This document shows positions 9,751-18,937 of a stretch of DNA of 39,373 nucleotides, piece by piece. Under the pieces are notes generated by a model. That model was not told where the DNA came from, did not search any database, and worked only from the letters and a program-made list of their open reading frames with translations. How positions within the stretch are numbered: the stretch's first letter is position 1; each line of letters starts with the position of its first letter. Origin of the DNA: Rhodoferax sp. (GTDB taxonomy: Bacteria; Pseudomonadota; Gammaproteobacteria; Burkholderiales; Burkholderiaceae_C); NCBI GenBank assembly GCA_009693325.1, contig SHXM01000008.1, forward strand, positions 1 through 39,373, read 5' to 3'. A program made the position numbers and the translations under genes.

Positions 9751-10338
9751 TCAGCCTTCAGCCAGCCGCAGCAGCCGGGCCAGCGCCGAGTCCCGGATGC
9801 CCAGCCGCAACAGGTGCTCGTGGGTCTGGCGCGCGTAGTCCAGCGTGCTGCCATAGCGGCCGATGGCCTGGGCAAAAATCTGCTGGTAACGCCTGGCTGG
9901 CAGTTCACCCGTGTAATTGGGGCTGTGGCGTGGCAGGGTAAAGGCCAGCGCCCGCACCACCCCGCCATTGGTCTGACATTGCAACCATTTCGGGTCGTAG
10001 ACGCCGGTGATCATTTCACGGGGCCACAGCTGGCGCAGCGCCTGCTCGCCCTGCGCCTGGGGGATGCGAAAGGCCATGCCCTGGCAGCTGCCGCCACTCA
10101 GCAGTGCAAACACCAGGCCCGGGCAATCGGGTGTGCCGCGGTTGACCCGGCTCCACATCTTCAGCGCCCGGTGGTAGCCGTGCAGTCTCGCTAGCCGCTG
10201 CTCGACTGCCTCAAACTCTGGCCGCCAGATCAGCGATGCATAGCCAAACACCCACAGGTCCTGCTGGCCGCCCCAGTCGCGCAGCGCCTGCGCCAGCATC
10301 GGCGCCGGGTCGCGCAGTGGCGGCGGCAAGGCGCTCAT
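9751..10338 (-). CDS. Gamma-glutamylcyclotransferase (ChaC family)
   Basis: DLWVFGYASLIWRPEFEAVEQRLARLHGYHRALKMWSRVNRGTPDCPGLVFALLSGG; ChaC family signature. Confidence 0.93.
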   Translation of the reverse strand: MSALPPPLRDPAPMLAQALRDWGGQQDLWVFGYASLIWRPEFEAVEQRLARLHGYHRALKMWSRVNRGTPDCPGLVFALLSGGSCQGMAFRIPQAQGEQALRQLWPREMITGVYDPKWLQCQTNGGVVRALAFTLPRHSPNYTGELPARRYQQIFAQAIGRYGSTLDYARQTHEHLLRLGIRDSALARLLRLAEG

Positions 10339-10364
10339 GCGGTGTCAGCCCGGGCCGTTGGTGT

Positions 10365-11546
10365 TCAGGCCGACTGTGCCAGCAAGGCCGTCCGCCGTTG
10401 GTGGCGCGCCAGCCACAGCAGGCCGGCGCCAATCAGTGTCACGGGCAGCAGGGAGCCCAGGTTGAGCAGCGCCCACCCTTGGGTAGTGACGAGCAGGCCC
10501 GAGCCAAACGAGCTCATTGCCATGACGGCAAAGACAAAGAAGTTCAGCGCGCCCTGTGCCTGGTCTTTTTCTTCGGGGGCGTAGGTTTGCATAGACAGCG
10601 TGGTGCTGCCGGTGAACAGGAAGTTCCAGCCCACGCCCAGCAGGAGCAGCGCCGCCACGAACTGGTGCAGATCCACCCCGGTCAGGGCTACGGCGATGCA
10701 CAGGGCCATCAGCAGCACGCCAACCCCCATGATGGGCAGCGTGCCAAAGCGTTTGATCAGGTGGCCGGTGAAAAAGCCGGGGGCAAACATACCGATCACA
10801 TGCCACTCCAACACCACAGCAGTGTCGGCAAAGGGCAGGCCGCACTGCTGCATGGCCAGCGGGGTGGCGGCCATCAGCAGGTTCATCACGCCATAGCCCA
10901 GCGCCCCGGCAGCCGCGGCCACCATGAACACCGGTTGGCGCATGATGACGCGCAGGGGTCGACCACCCGCACCAGCTTTTTTGACCGGTGCCGGCGGAAA
11001 GTTGATCAGCGACATCACCAGCATTGACAGTAGCGCCACGCCGGCCAAGGCCAGGTAGGCGCCGGCAAAAGGCACGCCCAGCAGGGTGCGGGTGTGGTTG
11101 GCCAGGTTGGGCCCCACCACCGCGCCCATCAAGCCGCCGGCCATCACCAGCGAGACCGCTTTTTCGCGCCAGGCTGGCGGCGCCAGCTCGGCGGCGGCAA
11201 ACCGGTACAGGTTGCCATTGGCACTGTAGTAACCAGCCACCACGGTGGCGGCGCACAGTAGCCAGAAGTTTTTGTCAAACACCGCCCAGGCGCACAGCAG
11301 GCTAGATGCCAGCGCTACCAGCAGGCCGAGTTGGAACGAGCGCTTGCGCCCGAAGCGACTCTGCGTGGCCGCCACCACGCTGGTGGACAGGGCGCCGCCC
11401 ACCACGTAGCCCATCACCGGCAGCGTGGCCATCCAGCCCATCGGCGCCAGGCTCAGGCCGACCAGGCCGTTGATGGCGATGAAGACCACGTTGTTGGTTA
11501 GGAACAGGCCCTGGCACAGGGCCAGCAACCAGAGCGGCCGGCTCAT
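10365..11546 (-). CDS. MFS transporter
   Basis: 12-TM-like hydrophobic pattern; RFGRKRSFQLGLL MFS loop motif. Confidence 0.88.
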   Translation of the reverse strand: MSRPLWLLALCQGLFLTNNVVFIAINGLVGLSLAPMGWMATLPVMGYVVGGALSTSVVAATQSRFGRKRSFQLGLLVALASSLLCAWAVFDKNFWLLCAATVVAGYYSANGNLYRFAAAELAPPAWREKAVSLVMAGGLMGAVVGPNLANHTRTLLGVPFAGAYLALAGVALLSMLVMSLINFPPAPVKKAGAGGRPLRVIMRQPVFMVAAAAGALGYGVMNLLMAATPLAMQQCGLPFADTAVVLEWHVIGMFAPGFFTGHLIKRFGTLPIMGVGVLLMALCIAVALTGVDLHQFVAALLLLGVGWNFLFTGSTTLSMQTYAPEEKDQAQGALNFFVFAVMAMSSFGSGLLVTTQGWALLNLGSLLPVTLIGAGLLWLARHQRRTALLAQSA

Positions 11547-11686
11547 GAGGACTTGCCGCGATTGAGCATCGGGACCGGGTTCTGGCGGTTAATGCGCAGG
11601 GCACAGGGGCTCAATGCCGCCTTGCCCAGGCTGGGTACCTCGGCGGACGGATTATTGAACTCGATTGACTGAAAAAACTGGGGCAT
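11543..11686 (-). CDS. Putative 47-aa small ORF overlapping the MFS start (MPQFFQSIEFNNPSAEVPSLGKAALSPCALRINRQNPVPMLNRGKSS)
   Basis: Below the ORF-track cutoff; TGA stop overlaps the MFS ATG (ATGA) and it fills part of the rsmE-MFS gap. No obvious strong RBS. Confidence 0.3.
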   Translation of the reverse strand: MPQFFQSIEFNNPSAEVPSLGKAALSPCALRINRQNPVPMLNRGKSS

Positions 11687-11758
11687 GGTGGGGATTGGCC
11701 TCGAGATTGACAAACTTGGGGGGTGGCGTGCCCGACGGTATTGCTGGCCCGCCCGGCT

Positions 11759-12484
11759 TCATAGCAGCAGTGCGGCCAAAGCCGCCAGCGCTGCGGTTTC
11801 AGCGCGCAGGGTTCGCTGGCCCAGGCTGACGGCGACAAAGCCGCTGGCCAGCGCGGTGGCTTCTTCGGCCTGGCTCAGGCCGCCTTCGGGGCCAGACAGC
11901 AGGGTGATCGGCAGGTCTGGGCCCCACTGCGCTGCCGCCTCGCGCAGCGCCTGACAAGGCGGCTGCAAGGACAGCAGCAGCCTGGCGCCACCGCCCGCTG
12001 CCGGCAACTGGGCCAGCCAGGCGGCCAGCGTGCTGACCGGCAGCAGCTGCGGCACCCGGTTGCCGCCGCACTGCTCGCTGGCGGCCACCGCCACGCTGTG
12101 CCAGTGCGCCACTTTTTTCTCGGCGCGCTCGCCACTCAGGCGCAGCACACTGCGTTCGGTCATCAGCGGCTGCAGGGCAGCCGCGCCCAGCTCGGTGGCT
12201 TTTTCCACCAGCCAGTCCATGCGCTCATTGGCCGGCATGCCCACGGCAAGTGTCACTGGGCGCTGCGCCGCACGGTCCAGGGGCTGGTGGGCGCCTATGC
12301 AGACCTGCACCTCGCTGCGGCTCATGCGGGTGACGGTGGCCTCAAACTCGCCGCCCGCACCATTGAACAGGGTCAGGGTCTGGCCCGGTTGCAGCCGCAG
12401 CACCTGCACATGGCGCGCCGCCTGCGCGGGCAGGGCCAGCAGCGCATCGGGCTGCAGCGGTGCTTGGCAATAAAAACGGGGCAT
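11759..12484 (-). CDS. rsmE: 16S rRNA (uracil1498-N3)-methyltransferase
   Basis: MPRFYCQAPL...ARHVQVLRLQPGQTLTLFNG...LGAAALQPLMTERSV...LLSGPEGGLSQAEEATA...VSLGQRTLRAETAALAALA: RsmE signature. Confidence 0.95.
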   Translation of the reverse strand: MPRFYCQAPLQPDALLALPAQAARHVQVLRLQPGQTLTLFNGAGGEFEATVTRMSRSEVQVCIGAHQPLDRAAQRPVTLAVGMPANERMDWLVEKATELGAAALQPLMTERSVLRLSGERAEKKVAHWHSVAVAASEQCGGNRVPQLLPVSTLAAWLAQLPAAGGGARLLLSLQPPCQALREAAAQWGPDLPITLLSGPEGGLSQAEEATALASGFVAVSLGQRTLRAETAALAALAALLL

Positions 12485-12515
12485 GGCCTAAGGCTTGATT
12501 TGACTCATCACTGAC

Positions 12516-13592
12516 TCATACCCGGCCAAAGGCATAGCCGCCGGCCGCCGCCACACCTTCGATCTGATCGAGCAGCCGCAGCAGCGGTTTGAGCTCGCGG
12601 TAGCGGCTGCAGGTAGCGCGGATGTAGCCGATGAAACGCGGCGTGTCGGCCAGGTACTGCGGCTTGCCGTCGCGCAGCGTCAGCCGGGCAAAAATGCCGG
12701 CCACCTTGAGGTGGCGCTGCAGGCCCATCCACTCCACACCGCGGTAAAACTCGCCAAAATCGTGGCCCACCGGCAGCCCGGCCTGGCGTGCCCGCTCCCA
12801 GTAGCGCACCGTGACGTCCAGGCAAAAGTCTTCGTCCCAGCTCAGAAAGGCGTCGCGCATCAGGCTTGCCACGTCGTAGGTGATCGGGCCGTAGACCGCG
12901 TCCTGAAAATCCAGCAGGCCCAGCCGGTCGCCCGCCACCATCAGGTTGCGCGGCATGAAGTCGCGGTGTACGTACACGCGCGGCGCGCTCAGGTTCTGCG
13001 CCATGATGGTGGCAAAGGCGGTCTCCAGCGTGCGGTGCTGCGCCGCGTCGAGGGTGACGCTGCGGTGCCGGTTCAGGTACCACTCGGGAAACAGCGCCAG
13101 CTCCCGGGTCAGCGGGGCCTGGTCGTAAGGCGGCAGCACATCGGGTTTTGAGGCAGTTTGCCAGGCCACCAGCGCCTCCACCGCCTGCACGTACAGGCCC
13201 AGGTTGGCCTGCGGCTGGGCCGGGTCGATGGCCTGCATCATGGTCTGGGTGCCCAGGTCGCTCAGCAGCATGAAGCCGTTGGGCTCGTCCCAGGCCAGCA
13301 CTTGCGGCGCCAGCAGACCGGCTTCGTGCATCAGCTGCGCCACTTTGACAAAAGGGCGGCAATCTTCTTTGTCCGGCGGGGCGTCCATGATGATGCGACT
13401 GCCGGCCATGCTGTCAATGCGCAGGTAGCGCCGGAAACTTGCGTCGGCCGAGGCGATACGAAGCGAGCGGGTGTGCAAGCCTTGGGCCGCGGCCAAAGAT
13501 GCCAGCCATTGGCCGAATGCCGCTTCGCGCAGTGGGTCAGACCATAACGGCGTGGTGCTTCCTGCCGGCTCGGGTGTGCTGTTGAGGCTCAT
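12516..13592 (-). CDS. amgK: Aminoglycoside phosphotransferase-fold sugar kinase, AmgK-like
   Basis: SADASFRRYLRI, YVHRDFMPRNLMV, GLLDFQDAVYGPITYDVASLMRDAFLSW; location divergent from lptD matches amgK. Confidence 0.85.
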   Translation of the reverse strand: MSLNSTPEPAGSTTPLWSDPLREAAFGQWLASLAAAQGLHTRSLRIASADASFRRYLRIDSMAGSRIIMDAPPDKEDCRPFVKVAQLMHEAGLLAPQVLAWDEPNGFMLLSDLGTQTMMQAIDPAQPQANLGLYVQAVEALVAWQTASKPDVLPPYDQAPLTRELALFPEWYLNRHRSVTLDAAQHRTLETAFATIMAQNLSAPRVYVHRDFMPRNLMVAGDRLGLLDFQDAVYGPITYDVASLMRDAFLSWDEDFCLDVTVRYWERARQAGLPVGHDFGEFYRGVEWMGLQRHLKVAGIFARLTLRDGKPQYLADTPRFIGYIRATCSRYRELKPLLRLLDQIEGVAAAGGYAFGRV

Positions 13593-15999
13593 GGATAATT
13601 CATTCTACAAACCCGGTCGCTCAGCGCTGCCGCTGCGGCCCCCCACCACCCGATTTGTCCCCACGCTGCCGATGCCCGCCCTGCTGCACGAAATCAAGCG
13701 CAAAGCCTGGCGTACTGGCCAGTGCTGTTGCTTGGTATTGCTGCTTGCCAACCAAGTAGAGCAGGCCAATGCGCAAACCAGCAAGCCGCGCGCCACGCCC
13801 CTGGCCGCAGCGGGAGCGGTGGCGGTGGCGGTCAAACCAAAGGGTCCCCAGCCGGTCATCGTGACCGGTCAACGCCTGTCTGGGCGACCCGATCTCGACA
13901 CCGTCATTGAGGGCGACGCGCAACTCAGCCGTGGCGACACGCTGATTCGGGCCGATCGGCTGGAGTATTACCAGCCCGACGACCAGGCCAGGGCCATTGG
14001 AAATGTGTATATCAGCCGGGGCGGTAATGTGTACGAGGGGCCCTTGCTCGAACTCAAGCTTGGATCCTTTGAGGGCTTTTTCACCCAGCCCCGGTATTCC
14101 TTCTCGGTCAACGATTCGCACGGCGAGGCGCAAAGAATAGACTTTTTGGGCGAGAACCGAACCGTCATCCGCGAGGCCAGCCTGACCACCTGCGCGCGCC
14201 AACCGGGCCCGGGTTGGCTGCCCGACTGGATCATGCGCGCGGCCACCATCCGGATTGACAACGAGGAAGAGACGGGCACCGCTGAGGGCGCAGTGCTGAG
14301 CTTCATGCAACTGCCCTTGCTGCCGGTTCCCTACCTGAGTTTTCCGCTGACCGAGCGCCGAAAATCCGGCCTCCTGCCGCCAACCCCGGGCCTGGACAAT
14401 GTCAACGGCATCGAGTTGATGCTGCCCTATTACTGGAACATCGCGCCCAACCGCGACGCGACGCTGACTACCACCTTAATGAGCAAGCGCGGCGCCAACC
14501 TTGGCAGTGAGTTTCGTTATTTAGAACAGGATTATGCTGGCCAGTTGCGGCTCGAGGTGTTGCCAGATGACCCCCTGCGAAGCATGACCCGCTGGGGCTT
14601 CACGGGCAGCCACCGGGGCAGTTTGCCACGCCCCTGGGGCGGTGATGCCATGGCCCTCAACCTGAGCTTGAACCGGGTGAGTGATGACAACTATTGGCGC
14701 GACTTCACGCGCTCCAATGTCTCTTTGACCCAGCGCCTGCTGGCCAACGACGCCACACTGAGCTGGTCGCAAAGCGGCTTCTCCAACAGCCTGCGCACGC
14801 TGCAGTGGCAGACCCTGCAAGATGTGAGTTCACCCATCGTCCCGCCTTACAACCGGCTGCCGCAACTGGCCACGCGTTATCTGCGCGGTGATGTGCGGGG
14901 TTTCGATATTTCGCTGGAGGCCGATTACACCCGCTTTGATGCCGACCAGCGGCTCACCCTCCAGCCCAATGCATACCGGGGTTTTGCGGCTGTGCAACTG
15001 TCAAGGCCCTGGCTGCTGCCGGGTGGTTTTGTCATCCCCAAGTTTCAGCTGCATGGCACCGGCTACCAGTTCGATGCCATGTTGGCAGGCGGCGCTGCCA
15101 GTGCCAGCCGCCTGGTGCCAAGCCTGAGCATTGACAGTGGCCTGGTGTTTGAGCGGGACACCCAGCTGTGGGGGCGCGGGCTGCGCCAAACCCTGGAGCC
15201 GCGGGCTTTTTATGTCAATACGCCCTACCGCGACCAGAGTCAATTGCCCAACTACGACTCCGGCGCCAACGACTTCAGCTTTGCCACCATCTTTGCCGAA
15301 AATGCTTTCGTCGGCAATGACCGCATCTCCGACAGTCATCTGCTCACACTGGGCGTGACGAGCCGCCTGCTTGATCCGGCCAGCGGTGCAGAATTCATGC
15401 GCTTTGGCCTTGCCCAGCGGCAACGTTTTGAGGACCAAAAGGTGACTCTGCCCGGTGGTACTGCGGTGTCGGACCGGCTGAGCGACTTGTTGCTGGGTAC
15501 CACCGTCACCTGGGACCCGCGCTGGACTTTTGACACTGCGCTTCAGTTCAATGCAAAAACCGAGCTGGCGGTTCGGGGCACGGCCGGCGTGCGTTACAAC
15601 TCCGGCCTGTACCGCGTCATCAGCGCCGCCTACCGTTACCAGCGCGACATCAACGAGCAATTTGATGTGGGCTGGCAGTGGCCGGTCAATGACCTATGGG
15701 GCGACCGTGGCGAGGACCTCGGACCCGGCCGTGGCCAAGGCGGCGGGCGCTGGTACGGCGTGGGCAGGCTCAATTACAGCCTGAACGAAAACCGCCTGGT
15801 GACAACCGTGCTCGGGCTGGAGTACGACGCCTGCTGCTGGCTGGGACGCCTGGCGCTGGAGCGGATCCAGACCAGCAGCACCTCGGCCAATGAACGCATC
15901 ATGTTCCAGCTCGAGTTTGTCGGGTTCACCCGGCTGGGGACCAACCCGCTTCAGGTCCTCAAAACCAATATTCCGGGCTACCAATTGCTGCGGGAATAG
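13591..15999 (+). CDS. lptD: LPS-assembly protein LptD (alternative start at 13672 placing the signal peptide nearer the N-terminus)
   Basis: DTVIEGDAQLSRGDTLIRADRLEYYQPDDQARAIGNVYISRGG (OstA-like domain); large outer-membrane beta-barrel C-terminus ending ...NPLQVLKTNIPGYQLLRE; followed by surA and rsmA. Confidence 0.95.
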   Translation: MDNSFYKPGRSALPLRPPTTRFVPTLPMPALLHEIKRKAWRTGQCCCLVLLLANQVEQANAQTSKPRATPLAAAGAVAVAVKPKGPQPVIVTGQRLSGRPDLDTVIEGDAQLSRGDTLIRADRLEYYQPDDQARAIGNVYISRGGNVYEGPLLELKLGSFEGFFTQPRYSFSVNDSHGEAQRIDFLGENRTVIREASLTTCARQPGPGWLPDWIMRAATIRIDNEEETGTAEGAVLSFMQLPLLPVPYLSFPLTERRKSGLLPPTPGLDNVNGIELMLPYYWNIAPNRDATLTTTLMSKRGANLGSEFRYLEQDYAGQLRLEVLPDDPLRSMTRWGFTGSHRGSLPRPWGGDAMALNLSLNRVSDDNYWRDFTRSNVSLTQRLLANDATLSWSQSGFSNSLRTLQWQTLQDVSSPIVPPYNRLPQLATRYLRGDVRGFDISLEADYTRFDADQRLTLQPNAYRGFAAVQLSRPWLLPGGFVIPKFQLHGTGYQFDAMLAGGAASASRLVPSLSIDSGLVFERDTQLWGRGLRQTLEPRAFYVNTPYRDQSQLPNYDSGANDFSFATIFAENAFVGNDRISDSHLLTLGVTSRLLDPASGAEFMRFGLAQRQRFEDQKVTLPGGTAVSDRLSDLLLGTTVTWDPRWTFDTALQFNAKTELAVRGTAGVRYNSGLYRVISAAYRYQRDINEQFDVGWQWPVNDLWGDRGEDLGPGRGQGGGRWYGVGRLNYSLNENRLVTTVLGLEYDACCWLGRLALERIQTSSTSANERIMFQLEFVGFTRLGTNPLQVLKTNIPGYQLLRE

Positions 16000-16036
16000 C
16001 CTGCTACCCCGCTGCTCCAACAACTATCATTCAGCC

Positions 16037-17341
16037 ATGCAGATGTTACGCCTCACGACAATCAGCCTTGCGCTGTCAATCAGCCTGTGCCAGCCGGCAC
16101 AGTGCCAACAGCAACAGGCTGATTTCATAGTGGCGGTTGTCAACACCGAACCCATTACTTTTAATGAATTGCGCTTGGAGTTGCAGCGGGCGAAGCAGCA
16201 AATTGCGCAGCAGCGCCGCCCCCAGCCGGAGCCGGCCGCGCTCACCCGTGAGGTGCTCGACGGCCTGATCAGCGACCGCCTGCAGTTGCAGGTGGCGCGT
16301 GAGACTGGTATTCGGGTGGATGATGCCGCGGTAGATCTGGCCGAACAGAATATTGCCCGCCAGAACCAGTTTGACTTGGCCGAGCTGCGCAGCCGACTTA
16401 AAGCCGAAGGCATGCCGCTTGCGCAGTTCAGGGCTAATTTGCGTGACCAAATCGCCCTGACCCGCTTGCGCGAGCGCGATCTTGAGCCGCGCGCCAGGGT
16501 CTCAGAGCTCGACATAGACCAATACCTGCGCGAGGCGCAGGCGAACCAGGACCCGCAAAGCCGGCAGATCAACCTGGCGCAAATCCTGGTGGCCGTGCCC
16601 GATGATGCGAGCCCCGAGCAGATCGACAGCTTGCAAGCCCGGGCGCAGGAGACTTTGCGGCGCGCTCGGGCCGGCGAGGACTTTGCCGCACTGGCCCGTG
16701 AACGCTCGGATGCCGCAGACCGCGGCAACGGCGGACAAATGGGTTTGCGTGCCGCAGCCCGCTACCCCACGCTGTTTGTCGAGGCAAGTCAGGGCCTGGC
16801 TGTAGGCGGGATCAGCGCACTGCTGCGTTCCGGGGCAGGTTTTCACATACTTAAGTTGATCGAGCTGCAACTGCCTGGCATGCCGCCTGCGGCCGTCACC
16901 CAAAGCCGGGCCCGCCATATTCTGCTGCGCCCGGGCCCGCAGCTCAGCGAGGCGCAGGCGCGCGAGCAGCTGACCGGTTTGCGGCAGCGCTTGCTGGGCG
17001 GGCAGGCCTTTTTTGCGGTGTTGGCGCGGGAGCACTCGCAAGACAGCAGCGCAGCCCAGGGCGGCGACCTGGGCTGGGCCAGCCCAGGCATGTTTGTGCC
17101 CGAGTTTGAGCAGGTGATGAACCAACTGGCGCTGGGCCAGGTCAGCGAGCCTTTGGTGTCAAGGTTTGGAGTCCACCTGATCGAGGTGCTGGAGCGGCGC
17201 CGTGTCGAGACCAGCCTGCGCGAGCAGCGCGATGCGGTGCGCGCTATTTTGCGGGAGAAAAAACTCGAAGAAGCCTTTCCGCTGTGGGCCCAAGATTTGC
17301 GGGCCCGCGCCTACGTGGAACTGCGTGAATTGCCGCAGTAG
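16037..17341 (+). CDS. surA: Periplasmic chaperone / peptidyl-prolyl isomerase SurA
   Basis: Signal peptide, SurA_N domain and two parvulin domains ([17 protein letters not shown]..., [17 protein letters not shown]...[16 protein letters not shown]). Confidence 0.95.
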   Translation: MQMLRLTTISLALSISLCQPAQCQQQQADFIVAVVNTEPITFNELRLELQRAKQQIAQQRRPQPEPAALTREVLDGLISDRLQLQVARETGIRVDDAAVDLAEQNIARQNQFDLAELRSRLKAEGMPLAQFRANLRDQIALTRLRERDLEPRARVSELDIDQYLREAQANQDPQSRQINLAQILVAVPDDASPEQIDSLQARAQETLRRARAGEDFAALARERSDAADRGNGGQMGLRAAARYPTLFVEASQGLAVGGISALLRSGAGFHILKLIELQLPGMPPAAVTQSRARHILLRPGPQLSEAQAREQLTGLRQRLLGGQAFFAVLAREHSQDSSAAQGGDLGWASPGMFVPEFEQVMNQLALGQVSEPLVSRFGVHLIEVLERRRVETSLREQRDAVRAILREKKLEEAFPLWAQDLRARAYVELRELPQ

Positions 17342-17397
17342 AGCGCGTGCGCCTCGGCCGGCCACAGCGCCTGTGCCGCGCCAGGCCGGCTGAGCCC

Positions 17398-18177
17398 ATG
17401 AAACATATTGCGCGAAAGCGTTTTGGCCAGCATTTCCTGACCGATGCAGGCATCATCGATGCCATTCTTGCTGCGATTGCTCCTCGGTCCGGACAACCCA
17501 TGGTTGAAATAGGCCCCGGTCTGGGCGCCCTGACACAGCCACTGGTGGAGCGTCTGGGCCACCTCAGCGTGATCGAACTCGACCGCGACCTGGCGGCGCG
17601 TCTGCGGCTGCGCCCGCAACTCACCGTGATCGAGTCAGACGTGCTCAAGGTCGATTTCTCCAGCCTCGCCACGGGTCAGCCAGCGCGCAAGCTCAGGGTG
17701 GTTGGCAACCTGCCTTACAACATCTCAACACCTATTTTGTTCCATTTGCTGGACCATGCCCCGCACATCGAAGACCAGCACTTCATGTTGCAAAAAGAGG
17801 TGGTCGAGCGCATGGTGGCGCGACCGTCTAGTGCAGCCTATGGTCGCCTGAGCGTGATGTTGCAATGGCGCTATGCCATGGAGAATATCCTGATGGTGCC
17901 GCCACAGTCTTTTGCACCGCCGCCCCGAGTCGACAGCGCCTTTGTGCGCATGGTGCCCCTCAGCGCACCCCTGCACCTGCAGGTCACTGTGTTGAGTGAA
18001 TTGGTTCAGGTGGCATTCAGTCAGCGCCGCAAACTGTTGCGCCACACCCTGGGCCGATGGCTGGAGGCCCGGGCCTTCGGTGGTGAATTTGACCTGCAGC
18101 GCCGCGCCGAAGAGGTGTCGGTACCGGCTTACCTGGCCTTGGCCAGGCAGATTCAGGGCCAAACCGAGCCAACATAG
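17398..18177 (+). CDS. rsmA: 16S rRNA (A1518/A1519-N6)-dimethyltransferase
   Basis: [64 protein letters not shown]: KsgA/RsmA motifs. Confidence 0.97.
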   Translation: MKHIARKRFGQHFLTDAGIIDAILAAIAPRSGQPMVEIGPGLGALTQPLVERLGHLSVIELDRDLAARLRLRPQLTVIESDVLKVDFSSLATGQPARKLRVVGNLPYNISTPILFHLLDHAPHIEDQHFMLQKEVVERMVARPSSAAYGRLSVMLQWRYAMENILMVPPQSFAPPPRVDSAFVRMVPLSAPLHLQVTVLSELVQVAFSQRRKLLRHTLGRWLEARAFGGEFDLQRRAEEVSVPAYLALARQIQGQTEPT

Positions 18178-18190
18178 CCGCGCCGATAGC

Positions 18191-18218
18191 CCGAAAAAAA
18201 GGCCCACCGGGGTGGGCC
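18191..18218 (-). terminator. Rho-independent terminator for the - strand operon (converges on rsmA)
   Basis: GGCCCACCGGGGTGGGCC hairpin at 18201-18218; on the - strand it is immediately followed by TTTTTTT (18200-18194). Confidence 0.8.
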
Positions 18219-18246
18219 TGCTGGGTTGAGCACAGGGCAGCCGAAC

Positions 18247-18468
18247 TCAGGCTGCGGTCAGCCAGTAAGCTGAGTTGAAGGGGCTGCTCATGCGCAGCGC
18301 CTGGGCCGAGACATCCAACAACTTGTCGGTCGGCATTTTTTCCCCGGTTTCGGTACTGAGTTCAATTCCCGTGACGCTGGACATGTTGGTCAGATCACCT
18401 TTTGCCTGGTTCGCCCGTTCTGCTTGGCTGGTTTGTGCAGAACGGGCTACAGAAAAGAATAGAAACAT
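18247..18468 (-). CDS. Putative 73-aa small protein of unknown function at the end of the RNase-barstar operon
   Basis: MFLFFSVARSAQTSQAERANQAKGDLTNMSSVTGIELSTETGEKMPTDKLLDVSAQALRMSSPFNSAYWLTAA; overlaps the barstar stop in another frame and ends about 29 bp before the terminator. Internal start at MSSVTG is possible. Confidence 0.4.
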   Translation of the reverse strand: MFLFFSVARSAQTSQAERANQAKGDLTNMSSVTGIELSTETGEKMPTDKLLDVSAQALRMSSPFNSAYWLTAA

Positions 18469-18932
18469 CGGAACGGTATCTTTCGGTCCCCCCAGAAATC
18501 CGACGCGTCTCTGAAGATATCGAGCAGTTGCTCCCGTGCTTCTTTGTCAAAGCGGGCGTGGGCCGGTATATGTTCAAGCACCACAATAAAGCCGGGCTGC
18601 AACCCAGACTTATGCAGCGGATCGGTGATGCCGTCGTAGAGGGCATCAAAATTCTTGCCCACTTGCGCCGACAGCATGAACTGCTGCCCAATCAGGTCGA
18701 GCACTTCCTGTTTGGTCTGGGCATTCGCCAAGTTGGCGTAGAGAAAATGCTGGCCCAGGGTTTGAGCCGCGTCTTGCAGTTCCGGCACCCTAAAGGCGCG
18801 AATCGACTGCACTATATTACTGCGCACCCCCCGCAATGGCGTTTCTACTGCGGGGCTGATTGGCGCCCCCTTGTCTTGACGAAGTGGCATAGCCATTCCA
18901 CCTTCACTTTCTTGAACAACTAACATAAACAT
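18447..18932 (-). CDS. Barstar family RNase inhibitor (start possibly 18896 or 18890)
   Basis: NIVQSIRAFRVPELQDAAQTLGQHFLYANLANAQTKQEVLDLIGQQF...GKNFDALYDGITD...EQLLDIFRDASDFWGDRKIPFRCFYSF; AAGGTGG Shine-Dalgarno-like sequence lies just before the internal ATGs. Confidence 0.88.
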   Translation of the reverse strand: MFMLVVQESEGGMAMPLRQDKGAPISPAVETPLRGVRSNIVQSIRAFRVPELQDAAQTLGQHFLYANLANAQTKQEVLDLIGQQFMLSAQVGKNFDALYDGITDPLHKSGLQPGFIVVLEHIPAHARFDKEAREQLLDIFRDASDFWGDRKIPFRCFYSFL

Positions 18933-18937
18933 TCGAC

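Noticed and set aside
18402-18923. 173-aa + strand ORF opposite barstar
   Set aside because: Barstar family motifs on the - strand explain the region; the + frame shows no family features.
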